Both the position numbers and the translations under genes were made by a program. Of a stretch of 64,000 bases of DNA, positions 1 to 10,017 are shown piece by piece. Where the stretch lies: contig NC_092341.1 in NCBI RefSeq assembly GCF_046630445.1, positions 30,208,001 to 30,272,000 on the forward strand, in the 5' to 3' direction. Source of the stretch: Rutidosis leptorrhynchoides (taxonomy: Eukaryota; Streptophyta; Magnoliopsida; Asterales; Asteraceae). Below the pieces are notes generated by a model. The model saw only the letters and a list, made by a program, of their open reading frames with translations. It was not told the origin of the DNA and ran no database searches. Each line of letters begins with the position of its first letter. Position 1 is the first letter of the stretch.

Positions 1-823
1 TTCGGGTTGGGTAATTGATTATTCATTCTGATCAAGTGGGTAAATTAATATTCATATCTCATTAAAACAGGGGTGGATTACATACAAGGATAATTGGTGT
101 AATTGTTAACAAAGTTATAAAACCTTGGATTACACGCAGTCGATAACCTGGTGTAATCATTAAACAAAGTATTAAAACCTTGTTACAGTTCAAATCCCTA
201 ATTAGTTGGAATATTTGACTTCGGGAATAAGGTTAATTTGACGAGCATTTTATAATTATGACCGATGGACTATTATGGACAAAAACCAAATAGGTATCAA
301 ATAATCCAGGACAAAGGACAATTAACCCGGGTAACAATTAATTAAAATCTAAACGTCAAACATCATGATTACGGAAGTTTAAATAAGCATAATATTTTTA
401 TTTCATATTTCATCGTACCTTTATTTACTGTCATTTTAATTACTGCAATTTACTTTATCGCAATTTAAATTCTATCATTTATATTATCGTCATTTATTTT
501 TACGCTTTCTTTAAAATCAACAAACCGGTCATTAAACGGTAAAAATCCCCTTTTATAATAATAATAATACTACTTATATATATATATTTATATTTTTAAA
601 ATTATAGGTTTAAAAATATAGCGTTAAACTCAGCTAGCTCCCTGTGGAATGAACCGGACTTAGTAAAAACTACACTACTCTACGATTAGGTACACTGCCT
701 ATAAAGTGTTGTAGCAAGGTTTAAGTATATCACATCTATATAAATAAATAAAACTTGTGTAAATTGTATCGTATTTCGTAATAAAAATATAATATTATTT
801 CGTACACCTCTTCTTTAACATCA
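1..823 (+). repeat. 5' LTR of the Athila-like element (3' part)
   Basis: Matches 8165-8995 of the 3' LTR and ends in the same ...TAACATCA. About 1.07 kb of its 5' part, including the U3 promoter, must lie left of the window. The substitutions seen by eye (roughly 18 in 823) suggest an insertion much older than element G. Confidence 0.95.
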
Positions 824-829
824 AGTTTT

Positions 830-847
830 TGGCGCCGCTGCCGGGGA
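830..847 (+). other. Primer-binding site, tRNA-Asp type
   Basis: TGGCGCCGCTGCCGGGGA begins 7 bases after the LTR end. It is complementary to the 3' end of plant tRNA-Asp(GTC), including the CCA, with one mismatch. This is the primer usually reported for Athila elements. Confidence 0.88.
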
Positions 848-1980
848 CCCGGCGAAACGCTATATTTTTACGCTATATTCTAAAAAAATAATAATATTAA
901 TTTTTAAGCTATTTTTGTAAAAATATAATTTTATATAAGTTTTTTTTTTAAAAAAAAAGAGTAAAAGTAATCGGGCCCAACTGTAGCAGCCCATCAGCTC
1001 GCCTGGATCTACAACCCATGCGATCGCATGGCCCAGAAGAGTTAAAACCATGCGACCGCATGGCCTATTCTGACACGCCAGGACTGATTCTGGTACTGCA
1101 TTAATTACGGAGTATTATTAATTATTATTATTAACTAACCCTAATTAGGGTTTAATTAGTTAAAGTTTAATATTAGTTTTAATTTAATTATTTAAATGGT
1201 AATATTAAGATTATTATAGTTTTAATTAATTATATAAAATTAATACTTTTTAAAATAATAATATAAAAATAATATTTTTATAAAAAATTTATACTTTTAT
1301 AACTTTAAGTTTTATTTTTATATTTGTATCTTTTTAATGAATTAATTTGTAATTTGTAATTTATCGTTCGTACTTAGTTTTAAATTTAGTTTTTTCTGTA
1401 GTATTTTATATTTCTAGATTTTTAGGCTTTGCCGTAAAATCCCTTAAGTACTTTTTCTTTAGACTAAGATTTAGATGCTTTAGAATTTTGCGACACCGTT
1501 TTAAGATTTTCGTACTTTTTAAGTTATTGCCATTTTGGATATAGTATTCCTTTTAAGCTTTAATTCCTTTAGACATAAGTTTTAAATTTTAGTTTTTAGA
1601 CTTTTAAGTTTCGACGCTCCATTTTATTATTTTTCGACGCTTAATTTTTTGACCTTTTATTTTTCGACGTTTTTCGACGCGCTCTTTTTCTTTCTTATTT
1701 CTCGACGCTCTAGTTTTTAGGACATAGAATTTTCTATTTCTTCTCTAAAATTTCAAAACGAAAAATTATTTTAAGCGGTTAAATTGATAGACATCCAAAA
1801 TTTTCTGGTTCGTAGTAATAGTTGGATTTGTTAGTGGCGAGTTGTGGGCTTCCAATTTAAAGGGTCCTGGCTACCTGCTGCATCTATTGGCTATTCGAAA
1901 CGTGGGCAAAATCAGAAAAGTCTATTAATTTGATAACTTATATAATTTTTATCTTTTATAACTAATAGGATATTCAGTGA
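848..1980 (+). other. Athila 5' leader, noncoding
   Basis: AT-rich leader between PBS and gag. At 1016-1031 is a perfect 16-bp palindrome CCATGCGATCGCATGG, and at 1048-1063 a one-mismatch partner; their centres are 32 bp apart. The same paired module, with the same upstream CTGGATC at the same distance, lies in the LTR at 7573-7620. I see no coding potential. Confidence 0.7.
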
Positions 1981-3336
1981 ATGCACCGAGCAAAACGTTC
2001 ACCACCTTTCATACGTTCACCACCTGTAACTCGATCAAGACATCTAGCCAATATTGTCGCCGTTGATTTTTCTTTAGAATCGTCATCTAGTCGACCAAAT
2101 ACTCCAATTCAAATTTCCGATAATCCATTTTTTGAACCCGACTTCACTTCCGAGAACCTGGAGGATATTCAAGGACAATTCCAAGATCCAGAACCACTAA
2201 TCATTCCCCCTGAACCACAAACTATTAAATCAGAATCCTCTAGTGATTCGTATTCAACAATTTCAATTATGGAAGTAACTGAACCTCTAAGTATGGAAGA
2301 CCGAATGAGAGACACACGCACGGGCCAAGGTCACACCATTATTAAGCCAGATTTTAATGTGCCAAATTATGAAATCAAAGGACAAATCCTACACATGGTA
2401 ACTAATCAATGCCAATATAGTGGTATGCCAAAAGAAGATCCAAACGAACATCTTCGAACCTTTAATAGGATATGTACTCTATTCAAAATCAGAGAAGTTG
2501 AGGATGAACAGATCTATCTCATGTTATTTCCCTGGACTTTAAAGGGAGAAGCCAAAGATTGGTTAGAATCGTTACCTGAAGGGGCGATTGATACATGAGA
2601 TGTTTTAGTTGAAAAATTTCTTAAACAATTCTTTTCGGTATCCAAAGCCATGAGACTTAAAGGAGAAATTGTTACATTCACGCAAAAGCCAAATGAAACT
2701 CTATATGAGGCATGGACAAGATTCGGAAAGTTTTTGAGAGGATGTCCTCAGCACGGTTTAGACACTTATCAAATAGTACAAATATTCTACCAAGGATGCG
2801 ACGTTGCTACACGAAAAGACATCGACATAACAGCTGGTGGTTCCATTATGAAGAAAACCGCAACCGAGGCTTACAAAATCATTGATAACACAGCCTCCCA
2901 CTCGCATGAGTGGCACCAGAAAAAAGATATCTTTCGTTCATCTAAAGCGGCTAGAGCCAATTCTAGCCATGACTTTGATTCTGTTTCCGCAAAAATAGAT
3001 GCTTTCGAGAGACGAATGGAAAAGATGAATTAAGATATTCACGCAATACGAATCAGTTGTGAGTAATGCGGTGGACCACACTTAACGAAAGATTATCACA
3101 ATGAACAAATGATGGAACAATGTGAGAATGTTTCCTACATGAACCAAAGGCCGGGAAATAATTATCAAAATAATTATCAACCGCCAAGGCCAAACTTCAA
3201 TCGAAATCAAAACATTCTTTACAATCCAAATGGACCTAACAATAACTCGTACAACCAACAAGGTCCGAATAACCAACCAACTCAAAACAACACTTTCAAT
3301 CAACAAAGACCTGGCTTGTATAAATCACCACAATAA
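1981..3336 (+). pseudogene. gag: Athila-type gag, interrupted by four in-frame stops
   Basis: Structural polyprotein of the virus-like particle. The ATG at 1981 directly follows an in-frame TGA. One frame runs through the whole region, with a capsid-like retrotransposon Gag domain at about 2350-2930. Landmarks are EDPNEHLRTF, GEAKDWLESLP and FLRGCPQHGLDTYQI. Stops are TGA 2596-2598, TAA 3031-3033, TAA 3064-3066 and TAA 3334-3336. There is no frameshift, so all the damage is nonsense substitution. The zinc knuckle at 3058-3096 contains the third stop, and its last Cys has become Tyr. An Asn/Gln/Pro-rich nucleocapsid tail follows (3109-3333). This copy cannot make full Gag. Confidence 0.88.
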
Positions 3337-3366
3337 ACCGAAGAGAAAAAGTCAAATCTAGAAGAA

Positions 3367-4695
3367 ATGATGGCAAAACTAATGGAATCTCAAACACAAT
3401 TTATTACATCTCAAACCCAAACAAATGAGAGGTTTGATCAGTCACTAAGAACTCAACAAGCTTCCATTTTGAATCTAGAAAAACACGTAGGTACTCTTGC
3501 TAGCATGATGAGTGAGAGGGAACAAGGAAAGCTACCGAGTAATACTGAAGTAAATCCTCAGAATGAGAATGTTAATATGGTGTCAACAAATTCTGAAAAA
3601 CCAGCTCCAGAAGATGGGAAGGTTTTCGATGTGAGTAATAATGAAGAAGTTACACCATCACCACCACCCGAGTATGTAAAGCCAGTGGTGGCACCATACA
3701 GACCACCCATCCCGTTTCCAAGAAAAGGAGTTGAGTATGAGCAAGTGATAGGTAATAAAGTTTGTGATACCTCTGGAAAGAAGAAGAAGAATAAGAAAGT
3801 GCAAGAAACAAAAATCGTAAAAATAAACCCGGTGAAGACAGTTCCACCAAAATTTCCACCCAGGTTGGGTGATCCGGGTGAATTTATTGTTCCTTGTCTA
3901 CTTAGTGATTGTGTCATGCATGATGCACTAGCAGATTTAGGTGCGAGTGTGAGCGTTATGCCTCTTTCATTATATAAGAGATTAGGAGTAGGTGAGTTAA
4001 GTCCAACGAAAATGAGTGTTCGAATCTTTGATCAAACCATTAGGCACCCAGTTGGAATTACTGACAACCTACCCGTTCAAGTAGGTAATTTAACCTTTCT
4101 AGTCGAATTCATTGTCATTGACATAGAAGAGGACCCAAACATTTCGCTAATTTTAGGTCGACCATTCTTAGCGTCCACCGGGGCATTATTTGATGTAAGA
4201 GAGGGTAGAATGACACTTAGTGATGGTGAAAAATCGATCACCTTTGTGAGTCGAAAGTCTAAATCTCCATCAACCAAAACCGTTGAACCAACAAAGACGA
4301 TTTGTAAAAACCACATTGTTTTACCAACTCCAACGGTAGTGCTTAACAATAATAAAACGCCTAAGTGTGGAGAAGATGAAGTAACACCTAATGATGACCT
4401 GATAACAAAGAACCCCGTTGTTGATGCGAAATTAAATGACCCCGTTATTAATAGTTCAATGAAGAAACTTATTAAACGGATTCGCGATGCTAGAACCAAG
4501 GGGAACTTTAAGTTATGTAACCGGTTAGTATCTAATCTATCGCCTAAAGAAAAGGTGAAACTAGTTAAATTTGTGAATATTACACAGGAATCCGACCAAT
4601 GGCTTAAATCAAAAGTCGCAGATATGCAAGTTGATTATGGTCCAAGAGAAATTGACAATGAAGTTAATCACAATTTCGACACCACAGCTACCTAA
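3367..4695 (+). pseudogene. Athila-type retropepsin region (442-codon open frame)
   Basis: Continues in the gag frame after the stop at 3334. An N-terminal heptad-rich segment (EEMMAKLMESQTQF, then LEKHVGTLASMMSERE) and a basic Lys-rich linker near 3775-3840 precede an aspartic protease domain at about 3850-4240. The active-site motif reads ALADLGASVSVMP and the flap/alpha region carries LILGRPFL. In this lineage DLGA commonly replaces the DTGA of other Ty3 elements. The frame ends at 4693-4695 without entering RT, and no pol remnant follows. It is open over 442 codons, but has no intact upstream gag, so I treat it as part of a dead gag-pro gene. There is no sign of frameshift inside the domain. 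Confidence 0.85.
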
Positions 4696-5233
4696 GTGTG
4701 GGGAGATTCAAATGTTCTAAAAAGAAAAAAATGCTGTCTAGAGTTAGTTGTTCTGTTCTCGTGTAGTTCTGAGAATGGAATTCGATTGGTCTTTTCCGCT
4801 AGCAGACACTAAAGAACTAGTTTTCTCCTTCCATTCTGAATTTTTGTTTTATAGGTTTTGTATGAAATTAATATGCTTTTTAAATTTAAGTTTTGTGTGA
4901 ATTTAAAAATAAAATTTACTTTATTTCATTAAGTTTAAAAAAATGATTTCTAAAATTCATCGTAAGTTGAAGACTAGGTCATGGAACCGAAATTGCTTTA
5001 CCCAAAGGCGGGGCGAAAAATTTTGTTATCATTATTTTTAATATTATTGATCTAAAGTATACCAAAAAAAATTAAAAAAACCAAAAATCTTTGCTTTTAA
5101 AACAATCGCTTTAAAAATGACAAATTTTAAATTTTGTCGAGGGACGAACTAGGTAAACATACCGAAACTACCTAAAGTAAAAGGAAACAAAATTTTTTAA
5201 AAAAATTATTCAAATTGTTTTAATAAATAAAGG

Positions 5234-5299
<66 letters not shown>

Positions 5300-7080
5300 A
5301 GTTTATCTTATGTACAAAACAGGGTAAAACAACGCATTTTCAAAAACTGGCATTAAGTTAAGCAAAAGCTACTAATTTTGATGACAAGACGCAAAATATC
5401 AAATGTGATATAAAATAATATGTTTGCAAACTCGGTATTTTTAATCACTTTTCTACACTAATCACCCTCATGAATTTATAATTATAGTCTGATTTCATGC
5501 AAATGAGGGCATTGCATGATCTCAAGTGTGGGGAAGGGTTATAAATTCTCTCGGGTTTACACTTAGTTTAATTGCAAAATTTTGTGAAAATTTGAAAAAA
5601 TTTCAACTAAATGAATTCAAAATCATGTTTATACATATTTATGAACGATAAAACTAGGTGATAATACCGAAATTATTGTTACCTCGGAGAGAACATAAAT
5701 GGAGAAACAACCCAAAACGTTAGAATTCATTTAAAATGAAATAGAGGAGAATAAAAAGGCAAAGAAAAAAATAAATAAAAGCTAAGTGTGGAAAGAATTT
5801 ACCAAGTTATTTAAAATATATATCACATATTTGTACAAGATTATTGAAGGTACTTTTGCTTTGGACTAAACTAATCAGTTTTACCCGATTTATTGTAATA
5901 CCTTTGAAAGAATAGATGGATCTACACGATGAATCAATTCCATCATTAAAAGGAAGTAAAGTCTTCCGAAAAAGACACGCGCTTCTTGATTTAGGTCAGG
6001 AAGTTGTCATCCAGACCAGCTGTAGGTTGACAAAAAATCTAGAAAAGTCATTTCTAAAATCAGCAGGAAATCCACGAACCTCAGCATCAAACAGGGTCGC
6101 CATGTGGTCAGACTTATCCTAACCATGAGAGGATCTGTCTCGTAAAATGAGGAGGGCGCCGTGCAAATTAGCTTGATAAGACTAATGAATCAGACCCCCA
6201 GAAAGGATAATCTCCTTAAAGATTAAAAATTAGCATTTAAGCCTGATATTACTCAATCCTTGAGATTGACCTTAAAGATTGAGAATTACAAACTCATGGA
6301 ATTCGATGATATCTAAACTCGAGCTTGAACGAGAAAATATTTTGATCAAATTAAAACCGATTTGTTTTCTGAAAACCAATTTTCAATGCGTTCATTACCA
6401 TTGAACGTAAAATCCTAGAAATTCACCTGAAATTCATTAGGTCACCTGGACCAATTCGGGTGTCAACCGTAAGAACGGTGGTTACATAGCATGGTCGAAG
6501 ACATGACCTTGTGCTAGACCGAAAAATTATAGGGTGATCTTTACTATTGCTCCTACAAAGGATAGTAACTACATCCGACACATTGTGGACCATGATCATC
6601 TGCATGTCATTAGACATTGCCTTAACAGTTGCTTGTTCAATGCTTTCCTTTACAACCGGACGGTAGTTTACCGAAAGGTAATATACGGAGCAAGTATACT
6701 GGACGTGTTGCTTTCCTAATACAAGGTTAGCAAGTGGGTACCACAAAACCATAAGTTTTGAGCTAAAATTTTCAAATCTGAAACCCACCAAACCTACAAA
6801 AATAATTTGTAAACACCGGTGAAGGGTTATTCCGGAAAACTTATCTAGGATAAAATCTAGAATGAATTTTCAAAAGATCAAATGTTTTCATAAAGATCCA
6901 ATTTCCTTAAAGGATCTAAATTTTTATAGTCATGTGGGACTGTAAACCACATCATTACTATCATTGTTCATACTGCCGTATCAAAATCACTGATGTATAA
7001 AGTGTGAGAATAAAAAAAGTGATTCGAGTGAAGTGTGATTTTATTTTAAGTTCTGTATTACTTGGGGACAAGCAACATTC
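4696..7080 (+). other. Athila 3' noncoding region
   Basis: Where RT-RNaseH-integrase would be expected there is noncoding AT-rich sequence. The PPT-like motif AAGTGTGGGGA occurs at 4694-4704 and 5524-5534, with a degenerate copy at 5784-5792, before the true one at 7081-7091. A 68-codon frame at 5916-6122 and one at 6423-6791 on the other strand show no recognisable domain, and I do not call them genes. Confidence 0.7.
5234..5294. repeat. (AT)n microsatellite
   Basis: About 60 bp of uninterrupted AT dinucleotides inside the Athila 3' region. Confidence 0.95.
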
Positions 7081-7095
7081 AAGTGTGGGGATATT
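7081..7095 (+). other. Polypurine tract of the Athila-like element
   Basis: AAGTGTGGGGATATT lies immediately before the 3' LTR start TGATAGTGC. Its position and purine richness fit the plus-strand primer. Confidence 0.75.
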
Positions 7096-8995
7096 TGATA
7101 GTGCTCCAAATGAACATATATTTAGGCACAATATCCTTCCAATATGTAAAACTTTTAGTTGTAATTGTTCTATTTTTATGTAATATTTGTTTAAATAAAT
7201 AAGTGCGAAGACAATAGAGAAAATGACGATTTGAAGACGCAAATGACCAAAAAGCTAAAAAGTATAAAGTACAATTCAAGTTGTTCAAATTATTGATGAG
7301 AAACGTCTAAAAATTACAAGAGTACAAGCCGTGAAATGCAAAGTACAAGATATTAAATAGTACGCAAGGACGTTCGAAAATCCGAAACCGAGACCAGAGT
7401 CAACTCTCAACGCGCGACGCAACGGACTAAAAATTACAAGTCAACTATGCACATGAATATAATATAATATAATATATAATTAATTCTTAAAATTATATAT
7501 ATATTATATTATATTATATATTAAAACAGTCGGCAAACTAGAAAACAAAGTTAGGTGAGCTGGATCAGAGGGCCATGCGATCGCATGGCCTGGAGGCACG
7601 ATTTCCATGCGATTGCATGGCAGCAGTTTGCTGGTCAGGTACTATAAAAAGGCAACGAATTGGACGAGTAATATACACCTTTTTCTTCTTCTTCCTCTGT
7701 AATCATAATTATATTTTTAATTATAATTTTAATTTTAAATTAAGTTTAATAATAATTGGGTTATTGTAAGAAATGTTTTAAGGTTTTGTAAGTCGAAACT
7801 CTGTCCGTGTAACGCTACGCGATTAATCACCACTGTAAGCTATGTTCTTCCTTTTTAAATTAATTTCTCGTAACTAAGTTATTATTATGCTTATTTGAGC
7901 CAAAGTAATCGTGATGTTAGACTAAATATTAAGACGGGGTTATTAGATTTTGTACCATAATTAAGGTTTGGACAAAAGACCGACACTTGTGGACATTGGA
8001 CTATGACTATTAATAGATAGGGGGTATTGTCTAATCGAATGATAACTCATTAGAATCTGTCGAACCTATCTTCAAATTAGTTAATCTAATAATTATTAAA
8101 ATGATTATGTATGTCCTATTTAGTGACGTTTATACGACATCTTTTACGATCATTTCATTAATTATTCGGGTTGGGTAATTGATTATTCATTCTGATCAAG
8201 TGGGTAAATTAATATTCATATCTCATTAAAACAGGGGTGGATTACATACAAGGATAATTGGTGTAATTGTTAACAAAGTTATAAAACTTTGGATTACACG
8301 CAGTCGATAACCTGGTGTAATCATTAAACAAAGTATTAAAACCTTGTTATAGTTCGAATCCCTAATTAGTTGGAATATTTGACTTCGGGAATAAGGTTAA
8401 TTTGACAAGCATTTTATAATTATGACCGATGGACTATTATGTACAAAAACCAAATAGGTATCAAATAATCCAGGATAAAGGACAATTAACCCGGGTAACA
8501 ATTAATTAAAATCAAAACGTCAAACATCATGATTACGAAAGTTTAAATAAGCATAATATTTTTATTTCATATTTCATCGTACCTTTATTTATTGTCATTT
8601 TAATTACTGCAATTTACTTTATCGCAATTTAAATTCTGTCATTTATATTATCGTCATTTATTTTTACGCTTTATTTAAAATCGACAAACCGGTCATTAAA
8701 CGGTAAAAATCCCCTTTTATAATAATAATAATAATAATAATACTTATATATATATATATTTATATTTTTACAATTATAGGTTTAAAAATATAGCGTTAAA
8801 CTCAGCTAGCTCCCTGTGGAATGAACCGAACTTATTAAAAACTACACTACTCTACGATTAGGTACACTGCCTATAAAGTGTTGTAGCAAGGTTTAAGTAT
8901 ATCCCATCTATATAAATAAATACAACTTGTGTAAATTGTATCGTATTTCGTAATAAAAATATAATATTATTTCGTACACCTCTGCTTTAACATCA
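7096..8995 (+). repeat. 3' LTR of the Athila-like element (1900 bp)
   Basis: Starts TGATAGTGC and ends AACATCA, so it has TG...CA ends. The start is set by alignment with the solo LTR at 34202, whose TSD fixes its edge. U3 holds the palindrome pair and a TATA box; the R/U5 side holds an ATCGCAATTTA-type low-complexity stretch near 8560-8680. The base after 8995 is where family K copy A resumes. Confidence 0.92.
7573..7650 (+). promoter_or_regulatory. Athila U3 core promoter: paired palindromes and TATA box
   Basis: CCATGCGATCGCATGG at 7573-7588 (perfect palindrome) and CCATGCGATTGCATGG at 7605-7620 have centres 32 bp apart. TATAAAAA follows at 7643-7650, about 30 bp after the second centre. 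The solo LTR at 34202 has two different palindromes with the same 32-bp spacing and a TATA box at a similar distance. Confidence 0.65.
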
Positions 8996-9201
8996 CTTTA
9001 GCAAGTGTTTTCTTCCTAAAGATCACTACATTCCTGAATTATATTCGCATTCTGTGATGAATTATCACATCAAACCACCGAAATTATCTTTTACGACATT
9101 TCTTCATCAACCGTTAGATCCGTTGACAGGTTACGTCCTGCGTTCAGCAATCGAATTCAAAATTCTTGAAAACACCTCAGAACTATAACCAATAATTCAT
9201 A

Positions 9202-9421
9202 TTCGTTAACCTTGAGAATGCTAATGAAGCAGCAAAAGCTATAGATGGTCTTAATGACCAGAAGCTTAATAATAAAGAACATTGTGTTGAATAAGTTCAT
9301 ATTTAGAACTGAAAAACGGATTGAGCAAACCATGAAGTAAACTATGGATAAATCACAAAGATTAAACCTATACGCAAAGAATCTAGATGATTCGATTTCT
9401 GGTGAAAACCACAAAAGATCT
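9202..9421 (+). pseudogene. Captured poly(A)-binding protein fragment (copy A)
   Basis: In the sense direction of the element the sequence reads VNLENANEAAKAIDGLND, then after a frame break MDKSQRLNLYAKNLDDSIS. The order and spacing resemble the end of RRM3, the linker and the start of RRM4 in plant cytoplasmic PABP (family pattern: NFENA-x-A, AxxxLNG, KF, NLYVKNLDxSISDE). Stops and a frameshift break it, so it is not a functional gene. Copies at 23995-24214 and, inverted, at about 33895-34115 show that it was captured before these elements spread. The identification is by eye from family knowledge. Confidence 0.6.
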
Positions 9422-10017
9422 CTTTACTTATCTTAAATCCTTACAGAAGAATTTTCTTCATTATTCATCGATCTTAGAAATTTCAAGATATCATCATATC
9501 TTTCAGTATAAATATCCTCGATATTTCTGAAGATATCTTCATAACTATTCTTGTCCGCAGTTAATTATCTCTTTGTGATATCTTTATTACATCATAAAAG
9601 AAACTATCTAAGTTTCTATATTCTGTAAAATTCAAGTTTAAACTATGAATGATTTTTGGAGAAGTGTTGGGGATTGAAGCATGAGTTAGTATAATATAAT
9701 GACGCCAGGCCAACATGATTATATTACAGTAAGTCATGCTAAATTTTAATGGAAGATGATGATTCATAGACTTTACAATCATCATTTACCATGTTACTAG
9801 ACTCTTACATTCTACTTAATTTTTAAACATATCAAGAACATATTTTCTTGATAGATCTAATTTTTCCCTTAAATTCTGGCTATTTAACAAATCAAATCGT
9901 GATATTACATTCCTTTCTGCTTAGAACAGTAGGTTCTTTCGAAACTTCATACCTACGAATTCTGGACCATTACTTGCTTTACAAAAGCATGAAGCTTCGA
10001 CATATAAGGGAAAATAT

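Larger units (their letters stand above)
1..8995 (+). mobile_element. Athila-like Ty3 retrotransposon, gag-protease only, 5' end outside window
   Basis: Bases 1-823 are repeated at 8165-8995 with about 2% difference, which defines the two LTRs. Between them lie a tRNA-Asp-type PBS, a degraded gag-protease frame, about 2.4 kb of noncoding DNA and a purine-rich tract directly before the 3' LTR. The Gag and protease are of the Athila type. No RT, RNase H or integrase motif is seen on either strand, so the copy is non-autonomous. It sits inside family K copy A: sequence after 8995 is the same as that after 23788, where there is no Athila. The left flank and one TSD lie outside the window. Confidence 0.93.

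Noticed and set aside
5916..6122. 68-codon frame in the Athila 3' region as an env-like or pol remnant
   Set aside because: No motif of RT, RNase H, integrase or an envelope-like protein is visible.
9157..9414. Conserved 85-codon minus-strand frame (also 23950-24207)
   Set aside because: It is the shadow of the PABP-derived sense sequence, and its conservation between A and B only reflects their recent duplication.
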